Of a DNA stretch of 64,000 bases, positions 1 through 13,197 are shown piece by piece. The DNA is from Codonopsis lanceolata (lineage: Eukaryota > Streptophyta > Magnoliopsida > Asterales > Campanulaceae): NCBI GenBank assembly GCA_013146195.2, contig CM028382.1, positions 53,598,430 through 53,662,429 on the forward strand, given 5' to 3'. The notes beneath the pieces are model-generated. The model made no database searches and was not told the origin of the DNA. It saw only the letters and a list, made by a program, of their open reading frames with translations. The number at the start of each line of letters is the position of its first letter. The first letter of the stretch is position 1. The position numbers were made by a program, and so were the translations under genes.

Positions 1-150
1 GGAACTTGATATTAAATAACAGCTGGAGTTGGAAATAAATCATATAGAGGGAGCTATTGATGTTATGAATAAAGAAGGAAGAGATGACAGTAGATATTTA
101 AAGACGAAATAAGGAAGAAGAAGAGTTGTTTGTCATTAATTTCTGGCTCT
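1..150. other. Window edge, unassigned intergenic DNA
   Basis: AT-rich sequence with no coding signal I can recognise. It runs into the GCATCGCGAT-type motif repeats that start near 200. Confidence 0.4.
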
Positions 151-194
151 TTGATATACGTGCTGGGTAGTTTACTTTCTTTAATACTGACTGT

Positions 195-520
195 TGATAT
201 TCTAAATCGCGTTATATAAATATGTGAATCGCAGTGTAAAAAAACACGTGGACTGCGATATATCTTTAATGCTGGCTGTTGATATTCTGTATCACGGTAT
301 ATAAATATGTGAACCGCGATGCAAAAACATGTGGACCACGATGCAAAAATATGTGGATCGTGATATATCTTTAATGTTGGTTGTTGATATTATGTATTGC
401 GGTATATAAATATGTGAACCGCGATGCATCCCGTCATTATTTCGTAGCGATTAGGAACTCCAAAAAGTGGCCCGACCCGAATTTTGCCCTACAATGTAAT
501 GTTACAAAATGTCTACAATT
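195..520. repeat. Truncated member of the tandem-motif repeat family (copy a)
   Basis: The motif 'tatataaatatgtgaaccg' followed by cgatgca recurs at about 220, 300 and 405, interleaved with 'ttgatattctgtatcacgg'-like units. At 462-500 there is an end-like block (aaaaagtggcccgacccgaa, then ttttgccct). It matches the terminal block of fuller copies at 51950 and 57720. The same combination of CATCGCG-type monomers and a GTGG-CCGRCCC end recurs in copies at 1.9, 32.9, 50.9, 52.0 and 54.4 kb. No ORF belongs to it. The other end is not recognisable here. Confidence 0.5.
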
Positions 521-1316
521 TATTTGTGGTTGGGGGGTGATTAATTATGGTTCGGTTCGATTCAATTTTTGCTTAGAAAATGAATAATCAGAACCAGACT
601 GGTTCTGATTAAAAAATTGAGAATCAGAACCAATCCAATATGTATAAGAACCAATACTTTGGTCCGATCCAGAACCAACCTAAGAATTATTAAAAGCATA
701 GCCGAACCAATATTTTAGATCTTAAATGGTTAAATGCTTAATACAAACTTGTGGAGTTGTGGGCTAATTTCTCATGAAATTAATAAAAAGTAATAAAGTA
801 AGAAAATTTCTCATTAAATTAATGATGTTTTTTATTTATAATAACAATAAAAAATAAAAATGTAAGAAATCAATATATTTAGACGGTATTATCCAGAAGA
901 TTGGTTTGGATATACTTAAGCCAAAACCCATAGTAATCTTGATGAATATCGACGACCGAGAAGAAAAGAAATATAAATGTATTAGTTATACTTAGGGTTA
1001 GCTTGATGTTAATTTATTAATACTAGTATACGTGCTTATGCCATATGTACGGTGTCGGTATGAGATCAGTTTAATGAATGATCGGAATAAACAAAACACA
1101 TAACTGACGGGGTAATTCAAACAAAACACACAACTGAAAGTTTTATATGTAATTGTAGAAGGGTAATTCAAATATAACTCATAACTGAGATGTTCATTTG
1201 TAACTCATATACTTACGAATCAATTTGGACCGTCAGTTGTGTTAGCACAACTCGATCATGGTCGCCAGTTAGAGTCTGAGCTCTTTTATAATATAAATAT
1301 ATAATAATACTATATA
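521..1316. other. Intergenic DNA with decayed GGTTC-rich repeat
   Basis: From 545 to 720 many GGTTC/GAACC words form local palindromes (for example cagaaccagactggttctga). A similar block lies at 1768-1910. The two may be halves of one old hAT-like element split by the fold-back MITE at 1317-1750, but its ends are not clear. The rest (720-1316) is featureless AT-rich sequence. Confidence 0.35.
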
Positions 1317-1750
1317 GGATTAATATATTTTTTTGGTCCCTGAACTATCCACGGAATATGCGTTTGGCCCCACTATTTTTGTTATTCATTTGGTCCTTCA
1401 ATTAGATTTTTTGGTCAATTCCCCCTCCCCCCGTTATTGTTACACTTTCTGTCCAATATTATTTCAAATGCCAAAAATACCATTATTAAAAAATTTAATA
1501 AGGGACCAAATGTATATTTCGTGAATAGTTCATGAACCAAACGCATATGCGTTTGGTCCCATATTAAACTTTTTAGTAAGGGTATTTTTGACATTTAAAA
1601 TAATATTGGACGGAAACTGTAACAGTAATGGTAGGAGGGGAGAATTAACCAAAAAAATCGAATTGAGGAGTCAAATGAATAAAAAAATAAATAGTGAGAT
1701 CAAACACATATTTCGTGGATAGTTAAGGAACCAAAAAATATATTAACCCT
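1317..1750. mobile_element. Fold-back MITE with long inverted arms
   Basis: The left arm (ttaatatattttttggtccc, tgaactatccacg and onward) is mirrored by the right arm (cgtggatagttaaggaacc, then aaaaaatatattaa). The arms stay complementary for about 200 bp, so the whole 434-bp element can fold into one hairpin. No transposase is encoded. Neither a clear TSD nor a superfamily can be assigned. The left end resembles the long-TIR Mutator-like MITEs common in plants. Confidence 0.7.
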
Positions 1751-1918
1751 AATATATATAATAAAGTTATTGGTTCGGTCCCATTTTAGAACCGATTTAT
1801 TAGTATCGAAATTGGGACCGACCTAACTATCTGGTTCTACTAAAATTTAGAATCAGAACCAAACCAGTCAATTTGTTCGGTCTAGTTCTAGTAGTCTGGT
1901 TTTGGGAAAAAATGGTTA

Positions 1919-3060
1919 AAATTCGGGCCGGTCCCTTTTGAATAATTTTCCACCGCTTTACTCCCCTATACCTTTTTAAACTGGTAAAAGACAATTTTGT
2001 GGCGAAACTTCGACTATGCCCTTAATGAATCGAACACGCACACGAAACATCAGTTTCTCAAATGCAATATACGATTTGGGGGTGTAAGTAGTTCGGTTTA
2101 GGCCAAAACCACAAACCGAATATTGTTCCAAAAATCTCAAATCGAATCGAACTGAGTAAGACTTGGAATCGAACCGAACCACTTGGTTTGGTTTGGTTCA
2201 GTTTTGTAGTTTATATAAATTATTTTTAATAAAATTAACCAACATTAAAAATAACAATAAAAAGAAGATTTTAATTTGGAATTAACATCAAAATTAGAAA
2301 ATAACCTACTAACAACAAATTATCATAAAGAAAACAATACAAATTCCAAAATAAACACAAACAATGGAACAAATAATAGTTATCCAACAATCAAGATTTT
2401 GTCTGGTTTAGTATGTGTCTATACATATATTATATGACTAAATCAAAGGCCTAGATTATGCATATAAGATGATCCAAAGGTTTAAAATAGTTAAATAAAT
2501 AAATAAAAATATATAAGTTGGTTTGGTTTCGTTCGGTTTGGTTCGATACCAAAAACCATGAGCCGAATCAAACCAGACAGTTTTCCAATTTTTGAAACCG
2601 AAACCGAACTGTCTTAGACCAAAATCGAACAAAACCGACTAGTTTGGTTCGGATCCATGGTTTGTTGGTTCCGATTTACACCCCTAATACGATCTATGCA
2701 TCACGTTGAATGACATATGCATCACGATTGTAAAATGACCTATGCATCACGATTTATTTTGTTCAATGTGATTGAAAAATTTGTGCATCGCGTTAAATAA
2801 CTTATGCATTGGGATTTATTTTTGTATCTGATTTTTTTTGAAACCAGAAAAAGGTACGTCATGCGTCGCGATGAAAATTTTGTGAGTGGGGTTGTCAATC
2901 TTGATTCTATCGATGGCACTGGCATCCGGGGACTTCAAAAATCATGTATCTAGGGTTGTTCAAGCATTTTTAAATTTGTTGCATCGTTATTCAAAATTAA
3001 GGCATTACTTTCAAAATACATGCATCACGATTTAAATTTTGTGCATCTTCTAAATCATAA
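1919..3060. repeat. Tandem-motif repeat family (copy b), interrupted by a hAT
   Basis: The left end (attcgggccggtccctttt) and the nearby phrase 'atgcccttaatgaa' match the left ends of copies at 32.9 and 52.0 kb. After the hAT insertion the body continues (2687-3060) with repeated 'tatgcatcacgattg' units at about 30-40 bp spacing. The right border is indistinct. Confidence 0.55.
2077..2686. mobile_element. Non-autonomous hAT element, 610 bp
   Basis: The ends TGGGGGTGTAAG and TTTACACCCCTA form an imperfect 12-bp TIR. They are flanked by 8-bp duplications ATACGATT (2069-2076) and ATACGATC (2687-2694), one mismatch. An 8-bp TSD is the hAT signature. Subterminal regions are rich in GGTTCGGTTT/AAACCGAACC words, typical of hAT transposase-binding repeats. 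There is no coding capacity. Confidence 0.8.
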
Positions 3061-3597
3061 GATGTATCGCCTGCGCTCTCACAAATAACATCTCCATGTT
3101 TGCCTCCTCTATTCACTTCATATGTCAAAACATTGTAATTTTCCAAAACATTGGCAGTTATTAGGCTAACTCATAACTTATTGGTCAACAACACCATGTT
3201 TTATTTGTTAGCAAACCCGAAAATCAATGAATTTCATTATCGAGCATTTCATCGAACAGTTTACATGCAGCCTACCTATAATTGACTGGATCAAATTAAT
3301 CAGCTAAACCAAAATTCTCTGAAACTTTCATATCAATGGTATCTTGTCTGAATTTCAACAACAATATGATCAGATTTTCAATTGCATGCAATTGATTACG
3401 ATACCGTTTTGGAATATATGCTTGAAAAATATGATGAATCGATCAAATGATATTCAATATGGAAGAATCTGAATGATATGTAAAATGATCAATCGATAGA
3501 AGGATATCGTTTTGACTAGAATGGAATGAAAGGGAGGATTTACTACAAAGATTTTATGAAGAAACAATGCTATAGGTTGGGGGGGGGGGAGCATTTC

Positions 3598-3900
3598 AAG
3601 AACAATTTTATAAAAGAGTCTTTTTACGGTTTAAAAAGGGTTAGAACTTAGGAAAGACCGACTTACAAGTATTTTTTGTTAGACGTATCCCACAGACCTG
3701 ACCAACTATGTGTTGGGGAGCTGAGATGTGAGAGAGTTACGTTTCATCTTAAGAATAATTTTATAAAAGAGTCATTTTACGGTTAAAAAAAAGGCAAGAA
3801 CTTAGGAAAGACTGGCTTACAATTATATTTTCTGTTAGACGTATCCCACCCACTATGTGTTGGGGAGCTGAAATGTGAGAGAGTGATGCTTCATCTTACA
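3598..3900. repeat. Tandem duplication (about 153 bp x 2) of a MITE-like sequence
   Basis: Two adjacent diverged copies start with 'aattttataaaagagtc' and end with 'gtgagagagt' and 'ttcatctta'. The same family (aggaaagacGG, GTTAGACG-TATCCCAC, TGTTGGGGAGCTGAG) reappears at 23300-23450 and 32060-32195, both inside introns or the flank of the transporter gene. Confidence 0.6.
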
Positions 3901-4354
3901 AATTAGGATCCGTAAAACGGTCTTACATGAGACCTACTCAATATAGGGTACTAAGCTGGATGAAAACTTTGAAAAATGAACTGACCGCATTTTTCCCAAA
4001 AAGTTGCTGACCCCTATGTGGCCTAATGGATAAGGCACTTGCTTAAAAACTGCAAATTTTAATTAGCCTTTGGTTGTAGAATTAAAAGAAAAATTATGAG
4101 ATCATTCTTTCCAAAATTAAAAGAAAAACATTAAGTTTAGTGTCGCAATTTTTTAAAAGCAAAATATTTTTTACATCAGTGGCTTTTGGATTATGATACG
4201 TGTCAATTAAAATCTTTGTTGTGATTTTTAGATTTTGGTTGACCACTTGTCATGATCCAAAAGACCGCTTATGTAAAAAAAAAAAATTCTATGTTTCCAG
4301 CGGATGAAAATTTAATTCATTTTTTAAACTATATATATATATTAAGATGCATTA

Positions 4355-4432
4355 TTTGGAGATAAAATTAAAATCCTATCTTTGGAGATAAAATTAAAAT
4401 CCTATCTTTGGAGATAAAATTAAAATCCTATC
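4355..4432. repeat. 26-bp tandem repeat, three copies
   Basis: The unit 'tttggagataaaattaaaat' plus cctatc is repeated three times without visible change, which suggests a recent expansion. Confidence 0.9.
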
Positions 4433-5160
4433 CATGTGTATTACACACATTAGTATATTATTAATATTATTAATGATGGAATAAAGTTATACTTTGCTTG
4501 TTTCTATCCCAACTTACTACTTTTGATTGCTAAATAGTGATAGAAATTAAATACTCCAGTGTTCTTCGAAATAAATAATGACACGGATATTCCAAATCAT
4601 TAATAACTTAATATCTGACTTTAACACTAAAGCTCATAGTAATAACACATGCTCTAGTCTGTAACACAATTTTCCTTTACTTTTACTATTTTATCCTTGG
4701 TTTGATTTTCACTTTGCTTGATAGTCGGACTATCCTTAGAAAATACAGACTATCATAATATTTATAAAAATTAAATTTTAATCCATCGACGGAGTAAAAT
4801 CTTTTTACAAACGGTATTTGGATCATAACACGTGACCAACCAAAATTTAAAATAATCAAAGCAAATATTGTGATTGATACGCGTTATGATCTAAGAACCA
4901 CTTGTGTAAACAAGATTTTATACCATCGGTGGATGAACATTTTATTCTATTTATAATAGAGTCAATTATTTCTTATAATCTACGTGCGAGGTCAAATAAA
5001 ACAAATTTTTAGGGACCTAGTATAGTTGACCTCAAATTAGAGAGATATTATCTATATTTATGTAATCTTTCACAATATCTACTTCCATATTTATGTTATT
5101 TCCATATTACTATAAAACACAAAAAAGGAAAAAAGGAAAAGTTATTTGATTTTAATTATT

Positions 5161-7090
5161 ATTCATGGACCTGCTGCCGTATTAAGTTCGGAGTGGTAGT
5201 ACATAGCCTTATTTCGGGTAAATTTCAATGCCAATCCCTATGGTTTGATTAGTTCCAAATCTTACCCCTTTATTTGAAATCGACTCAGTGTCAGTCCTTT
5301 TATTAGGTTCTGTCAAGCGACTGTTAGCTCTAGGGTTAAATTAGTTGTTTTTCCTTGCTTTAAGGGTTTAACCTATAAAGTAGGTTGTGCAAAAAGTAAA
5401 ACCACAGCCCAAATTTTCTCAACTATGGAAAGATCCATCCCAAGATTTTCTGCCAGGAATAATTTCTTAATTTTGGGAAAGTCGTTATTCAATTTTGATA
5501 TTTATGTCAATGAAACCAAATTCTGTAATGCCCTAAGCTCGAAAGTAGGTTATGCCAAAGAGAACCGTCTTACAGAAAATACTTATAAAATGGTTTTACG
5601 TAAGTTTTTGTGAAAACCAAATATCAGAATTTTCTCAAGTATGATTTCTTAATTTGGGAAAGTCGTTTTTCATTTTCGATATTAATGTCAATGAAACCAA
5701 AATTTGTAACACCTTGAGCCTGAAAGTCAAGTCCACTGCGCATCATCCCTTCACTAGCCTCTTAAGCATTGAAGTCAACTTAGGCCTACCACAAGTCCAC
5801 CCAAAAATTTATGAAAGATATTGATTGATAGTGGTAGTAAGTGGTCACTTATAATATACACACAATTAGCCGATATGGGTTGAAATATGAAAATATTATA
5901 ATCTCTCTTACTTAAATCGTTAATGTCTCCATCAAGGCCCAACGATCGGCAATACCCAATTGATGTGTCCATACATACATATCCTCTTAAAACTCTATTT
6001 ATGTAGCATACCATATACTCCTTGAAATTCACGGTGTTATTGAAATTTATAAAAGCTAATCTATAACTATTATTAAAACAAAATATAATTTCCTTTCACG
6101 TTGTTTATGTGGCTGCTTTATATGAATTTTTTCTCGCCTAATCCCCTTATACGCACCATTCCATTACACATTTTCTTTAAATTCCTTTTTTTACAATAAA
6201 TTCCAATACGCATCTTTCAATTACTTTTTAAAAAATAGAAGTATCTCTTGCTGACAGAAAAATTTATTATTCTCTTTTCTACTCATTATAGATCAAGTTG
6301 AGAATTACAATTCATGAACATCACACGTGTGTATCACTAGTTCTATACAATAACTGAGTAGCAAGGGCAGAGCATGAGCCCAACTGTTTGCATATATGGT
6401 TTGTCGTGTTTTTGTGATTTTCACTTTTTCTCACCTTAGTCTCGTTATATTATCTTTATCTCCCTCTTTAACTTTTTGATTCAATCATTGTAAAATTACA
6501 AAAAATATTTCGAACCGCAAAACGAACCATCTATCAAAATAAAATCATGATTTTAAATGTTAATCGACAAAACGAATGTGTGGAAATAACTTAGAGGAGA
6601 CGTTTAACTCAAGTTGGCAGACACATCTGCAAAAAAGAGTAAGTTTCGACGGGGGACAACGATGAAGCGACCAACGACACGTGACAATACTGTGGATAAC
6701 ATCATCACAAATTCACGTATCTGTTTCAAGCCAAAATGAAAAATCTTCATAAATGTATTTTCTTCAAACCCTAAAATTCTACATATATATATATATATAT
6801 TTTCGTGTTTGACAATTTTAAATAGTTTCGCAGACCAAAAATCCTGGCTCCGCCACTGCTGAATAGTAATTACAATTACGTCCTTTTGATTTTCCAAAAA
6901 TAAGTTAAGTTGGTCCAATCAGTAGGACGGAGTGGTTAGGCAAAACATATTTCTTTAACGAAACCAAAAAGAAGAGGTGGCAATAAGACGATTTAGAAAC
7001 ATGAGGGGTAAGTAAGACTTGGATTTAGACGAAGCGCATGAGATTACACAGGGTTAATTTGGCCACTTTTCAAATTTGGAATGTTATTAA
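5161..7090. other. Intergenic DNA upstream of the AHL gene
   Basis: No gene seen. The block 5455-5545 (ttcttaattttgggaaagtc, then gatatttatgtcaatgaaacc) is repeated at 5640-5700, an imperfect duplication about 185 bp apart. The text at 5217-5310 (gtaaatttcaatgccaatcc) resembles the end of a MITE but I see no partner end. Confidence 0.4.
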
Positions 7091-7102
7091 TTCAAAAACG
7101 GC

Positions 7103-7110
7103 TATAAATA
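7103..7110 (+). promoter_or_regulatory. TATA box of the AHL gene
   Basis: CTATAAATAGAG is a near-consensus plant TATA element 210 bp upstream of the ATG. A start site near 7135 would give a leader of about 185 nt that contains a (GA)n tract at 7152-7169 and a T-tract at 7281-7295. Confidence 0.65.
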
Positions 7111-7321
7111 GAGAGTTCTAAGACACAGCCCGTTCCCGCACGTCCGAGCAAACAGAGAGAGAGAGAGAGGAGTGAGTTGCAATCCAAAAATTCAAAGACC
7201 TTTCTCATACATTTAGTAAGAGAGATTTTACTATGTAACGCTTTCTTTTTCAAAGATTGTTTGTGTGATTAATTTGCAGTTTTTTTTTTTTTTTTGAATT
7301 TTCAGTTTTCAAGAATCATAA

Positions 7322-10300
7322 ATGGACACTGCCCCTAAGTCACTGGTGGCGGCTCCGGCTACAAGTGGAGAAATAGCGGCGGAGGCGGTACAGCCAACTA
7401 CTGAAGTGCCCAATGCAGTGGACGTGGAGGTAGGGGGTACAAGCGGAGCAGAAGAAGGTACTACCAGCAAGGGAAACGTAGGGACGCTGGAGGCTCCTCA
7501 GCTTGATGCCAAACGGGGCAGGGGACGGCCAAAGGGTACTGGAAAGTTAAAAAATCAGGCTCCCATGGGTAAGTATAAGATGAAAAATATTTCCTTTAAT
7601 TATAGTTTTGAAACAATTTTCAGTATTTTTTTGCTGCAGTATTTGTTTTCTTGTGTTTGATTAAATTACTAATAGAGAATTTTGTAGTTTGTGTAAAATT
7701 TGCTTTGTCAGCGTTGTTTTACGTATACTTTTTTATTTTTAATAAGTATGATTAATTTTTTGTTATTGATTGTGTGATATATTCTTTAGTTCAGTTAAAA
7801 TCTTGTTCACCTAAGATGTATACGGATTTCGGAAAAAGGATTCTTAACCAGTTTCAAGAGAGCATTTATTTTCTTTGTAGGATAGTAACATTAAGGAAAT
7901 GTTTGATACTTCTTTGTTTGATTCCATTGCGCGTTATCATGTTTAGATGATAAGTGTGGGCTGAGAGAGAGAGAGAGAGAGAGGATCCTTAATCGATGTC
8001 TATATTCCATGGACAGTTGTTAGATTTTCTGGTTGTTTATTAGATTAGTAATATAAGGAAAGATTTAGCTCTTTATTGTGTAGATTGCACGCTATCGTGG
8101 TGATCTTGTCAAATGAAGAGGAGCAGGACTTGAATGATTATATTGTAAGTGTATCAAATCAATATTGTTTTGGAAGACCTTGAATTTTCATGATGACTTC
8201 AACTTTACTTTGTCTTTAAGTTCTCACTCGAGAATGAGCTTTAACTAAAATCACGTAGTGTCTTGAACATGCCAAATATGTGCCGCAGTAAAATTTGTGG
8301 TGGGGTGTTATTACGTTCATAGTGTCATGTACCTGTAGATGTTCAAGGATGGAAGCCATGCCGAGAAAACTGAGTTAGTGAAGGTTCGGGAGATGTACAC
8401 ATTTTCTCAACTCGGAAAACAGTATCTTCTGTCTTTAAGAGACGTAAATGATTGCATCCATCTTTAATTTTCATGAAGCCTTTTAATAGGGACAGCAATT
8501 AACATTCGTGAAAAGCTTTTAACGCATCCATAATTTCCTGATTTGGTTCTGGAATTAGAAGCTTCGGAAATCTGATTTCATATGGAACAAGCTTTGCTGA
8601 CAAATTTGTAAAATAAAATCAACGTGAAACATCAGAAATGAAATTTTAAGGCAAGTATAGACTAATTGACGCTTTTGAGAACACTGTTTGTTGGCACACT
8701 TCGAAAGGATTGGGGAATCAGAGGTCTTCTGGAAATACTAAATGAAAGAAGAAGATATCTTGTCCAGATCTTAGAAGCTTAGCTTTGTAGTTAACAGACT
8801 GAGGGTCATCATGGTTAGTTTCTTTGAAGTTTGCGTTGAACATCTAATTAGTAAGTTTCATGAACTGGTTAGATTTGGATCAGTTACGTGTTCTGCTATC
8901 TTCTCTTTGTATGATTCCATAAGTCTAGATGTCAAAAAATACTGTATCCTGAAAATATTCTATCTAATCGAGAGTCTCAAAAATAAATTTATACAGTATT
9001 AAACAGTCCACTCCACGATTATGGTCTTCAGCTGATTTATCGTGTACATTCTCGTAAGATAAACTCCCTATCTTTCCCTCGCCTTAAAGCCTTGCAAGAG
9101 GATATGGTTGCATGAATCCAATTCAAACCTCTCTTTCACTCGCATTATAACCATGCAAGAGAGTATGGTTGCATGAATCCAATTCAGTTAATTACTTAAC
9201 AGAAAATTTCAAATCTGAAATTGTTGGAAATGCTTTTGGATAATTAGAGGAACAAACTCTCAATTACCTTACATTCTGCATTTGATTTGTATTTTTGTTC
9301 CTATTAACTTGTTCATACCTTTTCAATCTATTACCTTATCAGCATTCGCCTCCGACTTGGTTTGCTATGTGTACTTCAACTCCATCTTTTGCTTTCCTTT
9401 TAAATCTACACGTTATGCATAGAACCTTTTCTTCTCATATCAAAAACTAGTACTATATCTCGAAAGATGTCAAATAAAAACTCCAAGGCATTATTTGTAA
9501 CCTCAGAAAGCGATTTAAACTATGGTTGCCAGCTTGTGTCTATTGATCTATCCGATTAATCGGTTCGCTGGTTACGAAGATCAAGTGCATTTACCTTAGG
9601 TAGTCTAGTTGGATAAAATTTCTATTCTGTCCCTTGCACGCTGATAAACTTGCTAGGGTGCATGGATGGAAAAATCCAAATTATCCAATAATGGTATTAT
9701 ATGTAGATAGGGAATGTAGAAGCTTGAATGTGAACATCCCCTTTGGATAGCGCAAGGAAATATTTCTATACAGTGCCATCATCATTAGCTCCACTGCGAT
9801 ATCATTAAATTTATATTTAGGAATTGTATTTGTATTTCAGAGTTTGCATGGACTGACGGATATTTTGTGTTCTTTGAATTCCTTCTTATCTATTAAGGTG
9901 GGCTTCTTGCGGAAACGGCTGCAGCAGGCTTCAATCCTTACGTATTGACTGTACATGAAGGAGAGGTACGAGTTTAATGGAACATGAAGTGTTTTTTTTC
10001 TCTCTCGCTTTCAAGTATGTTGATCTCACTGTGAGTCTGTGATCTTTATATTAATACTAGGCATGAAATGACGAGGTGCTCTTTTGCAGGATATCGCCCA
10101 GAAAATTCTACTATTTAATGAAATTGTTTCGTCTAGCGTCGTTCTCGCTGCTGTGGGCCCTGTTTGCAGAGCAGAATTATCCGAAGCTGAATATAAGGTA
10201 TGATCTTTTAATTATTTCCATCTCGTTTGAGTTGTATGAAATTCATAAATAACCAGAAAACAAATGTTTTGACAGGGAGATAATACTTGTCAAAGAATAG

Positions 10301-11769
10301 TGGAAATGTAAAAAATTTACTGCGTTTAGAAAATAATAAACACGATCTGATGATAGAAACTGGATTACAAACTTTTTCCAAAGTGACATAAAACATAAGT
10401 TTGAGTTAATATCCATGCTCCCTTGATCTGGTATAACCGGAAATATCTTCTTAATTTCCTCATGTTTTTCTCTGGTCTGTTGTTCTATGCGGCAACTAAT
10501 TGAAGTTCTCACAATTCTTCTTAGGAGGCTTGTCAGTGTAGGCCTGTATAATTTTTCTTAAGCCGCTGAATGCATTTTCGTAATATCTTATATGAGATAG
10601 GCATTTTGGTGCCTTATGTTTTTCACTATTGTAGTTATGACAACCTTTGGGTATACGTTAACGACCTTTTCTTTCTTCCTTAATGCAGGGTGATTTTGAG
10701 ATCATATTTATGTCTGCCTCACACACAACTGGAAGTACGGGGAAGACAATCACCATGTTAAGTATTGAACTCGTAGATACTTATGGGAAGCTTTTCGGTG
10801 GTGCGGTTACAGGCCCTGTGATCGCAGCTGCGCCAGTTCAAGTAAGTATTGTTTTCATAAAATATTATCATGTTAGGTTAGCATCTGAATTGTGTTCCGA
10901 TATCAGATCCTATATATTTGTTTGGCCCGCTTGAGTGAATGTAGCATATTGGTTAATTAAGCTTTTGCGTGTCGTGTTGGTACATCTTCTGAGCAAGTTA
11001 CTAGTATTTTTTCTGCTTATAAACTCGAAATCTATAGGCGAATCTGGGGGTACCTCCAACTTATTTGTAAAACCGATACTTTATTTTCTTCCACTTTTCT
11101 ATATTGTTACCTCTTTTCAAAGTTATTACCCTCGGTTTGTTTTAATGAAAATGCCTTGTACAATGAAACATTAAGATAACAATCTTCTCCATGAAAATGA
11201 CTACAGAAAATCACTTTAGTATGTTATTTTCCTTTGAACAAATAGAGCTGCCTAAATTTGAAACTAGTTTCTTCTTGATGAAGATTAAAGATGGCTCTGA
11301 TATGAAAGCATTTAAACATCGTTCCATATATAGCATCAAACTGTCATAAAAAGTACCTTAGGCCTAATTTGGAGATTTTTTTTTCCTTACGTTTCCTTAG
11401 ATCATAATGGGTGGTTTCATGCAAGAAAAGAAAAAGAAGCGGAAAGCGTGTGGAACTTCTTCATTGCGGCCCATTCCAGAGGCTGATGAAACAGCTAACG
11501 ATGAAACACCTGAGGACCAAATCCCAGAGGACTTAGGCGTTCAGCCTGACAATGAGCCTGATACCAATAAAAACTCGGAGCAAGCTACGCCTCCTTCAGC
11601 TGATGACGAGATACCATTAATTCCTTCGAGTAATGGTGAAAAAACAAACACCGAAGAGATCGCTGTGGACCCCATCATCTCTTCTGCATTCGAGGACCAA
11701 CGCTTGGAAGGAGACGGGAATGTTGGCACCACCCAAGATGAGAAACTGCAGGACCATTGCCTCGGGTAA
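7322..11769 (+). CDS. AT-hook motif nuclear-localized (AHL) protein, five exons
   Basis: Exons: 7322-7568, 9898-9965, 10090-10197, 10689-10841 and 11401-11769, all with GT-AG introns and matching phases, giving 314 aa. The N-terminus is Ala/Thr/acidic. An AT-hook (KRGRGRPKGTGK, residues 64-75) binds the minor groove of AT-rich DNA. The PPC/DUF296 domain runs over about residues 88-210: GFNPYVLTVHEGED opens it, then a VLAAVGPV strand, GDFEIIFMSAS, and GPVIAAAPVQIIMGGF closes it. The acidic Ser/Pro-rich tail has a basic KKKKRK patch just after the PPC, a likely nuclear signal. AHL proteins form trimers through the PPC and act as chromatin-associated transcription regulators. Oddity: the usual GRFEI motif reads GDFEI, so the conserved Arg is Asp. 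Intron 1 is 2.3 kb. Family assignment is firm; the specific role is unknown. Confidence 0.92.
7569..9897 (+). other. Intron 1 of the AHL gene
   Basis: A 2.3-kb intron between gtaagt and attaag. It contains a (GA)n tract (7962-7983) and an imperfect tandem duplication of about 67 bp at 9070-9187 (both copies end gttgcatgaatccaattca). I see no embedded gene. Confidence 0.75.
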
Positions 11770-12093
11770 ATTGCAGGATTAGAGATTTTACATAGGTTTT
11801 TTTTTTCTTTCTCACAGGAAAAGAATAGGCTATATTATAGCATGAAAATGGGTTGTGGTCCTTTGAAGAAATGGTGGAATTCAAATCCTTACTCTATATT
11901 ATATTTAAATTGCAGCTTCGTTGTCTTGTCTTCAAATATGATTGATTATCTGGTTTTGAGTTACGTTGGTGTTCTTGTCTTGAAATTGATCATCTTTATG
12001 AACTTTGGACCTAAAATACGAGGAATCATTCATATGCTTCTTCAACATTTGAATATCCAAATTTTAAGAAACGCAATACTGTCTTATAATTAA

Positions 12094-12342
12094 AGTCTCG
12101 TTTGGTGTAACGTTTTCAAAACGCAGCATTTTTAAAATGCAGTATTTTCAAAACACAGTTTTATTTTTGTAAACACGTTTGGAAAACTATTTCAAAACGC
12201 TATTTTTCATAAATAGAGTAGTTGTAAACGTAGCATATTTTTAAAACGTTGCGTTTTAAAATGCTGTATTGAAACACTTTTAAAGAAAAAACGCAACGTT
12301 TTTCACCAGCGTTTTGACCAAAACGCTCCACCAAACAAGCAC
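12094..12342. mobile_element. Small MITE-like fold-back 3' of the AHL gene
   Basis: The ends AGTCTCGTTTGGTG and CACCAAACAAGCACT are imperfect inverted copies. The interior is rich in CAAAACGC/GCGTTTTG words that pair across the element. TSD not resolved. It lies about 325 bp after the AHL stop and could affect 3'-end formation. Confidence 0.55.
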
Positions 12343-13197
12343 TAAGTAATACTATCAAAGTCTTTTAGGTAGAGACTAATTCAACTATAATAATTACTTA
12401 TTATTTTTTTATTACAATAATTACTTATTTACTACCTCACTAAAATTAATTTAAACTAGTTTATGGTGTGGCTACAATCTTTTTCAGTTAAACTTTTTTT
12501 TTGTTGCTATTGTTATACTTGAGTGATATCAACATAATTTTGTGTTCGTAATGACGTGACTGTCTTATGTGTCATCTAGTTTGGTTCAATTTTTAACTTC
12601 ATAGTGGAGCAATAAGATGCCAAATAAAAAAACGATTCATTAAATTGACACATTATTTTATGAGGGATCCTAAATGTCTCATTAAATTCACTAAACGTCT
12701 CGTCCACTTAAATGAGTAATTTACATTACTACCCTTCTTCCTATTAAAATAAAATGACCATGCAACTTTTCACGAAGTAATATTATAAACTTACCATAAA
12801 CTGGGAATCTATGTAAATGTTGTTTGGGTGATTTGGATCCATTGCAAATATTGGGTTTCTCCGCAAAATGCTACTTCGTGGAGAGATATACTTGGTAGAG
12901 ATCTAGAGAGAGTAGAAGTTAGATTGGGTTGTAAGGAATTTTTTATAAAAGGACAATTTAGTCATTGATCATTTAAGCGAGTGCAACTTTTAGGGTTTAT
13001 ATATTTGGTAGCATTACTCATTACTTTTCCTCTAAGCTATCGGATTAGTGTTAGTTTAACCTAATTGGATACTATATATAAATATGTTGTTATCGAAAGT
13101 TTCTCCTCCCTTCCCTCCATCTCTGCCAATATCATTCTCTCAGTCAGACTATAAAACCCTCCCAATATCAACTTTGTTTTAAAAAATAATCCTTTCA
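12343..13197. other. Intergenic DNA with an old MITE copy
   Basis: Sequence at 12545-12665 (gtcttatgtgtcatctagtt, then tagtggagcaataagatgccaaa) is a decayed relative of the MITE at 49824-50016. Otherwise there is no recognisable feature. Confidence 0.4.

Larger units (their letters stand above)
3061..5160. other. Intergenic DNA, no gene seen
   Basis: AT-rich sequence without recognisable coding regions. It includes the duplicated MITE-like segment (3598-3900) and a short tandem repeat (4355-4432), listed separately. Fragments near 4185-4275 and 4800-4920 share 'ggattatgatacgtgtcaat'-type text in opposite orientations and are probably one small repeat family. Confidence 0.4.
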
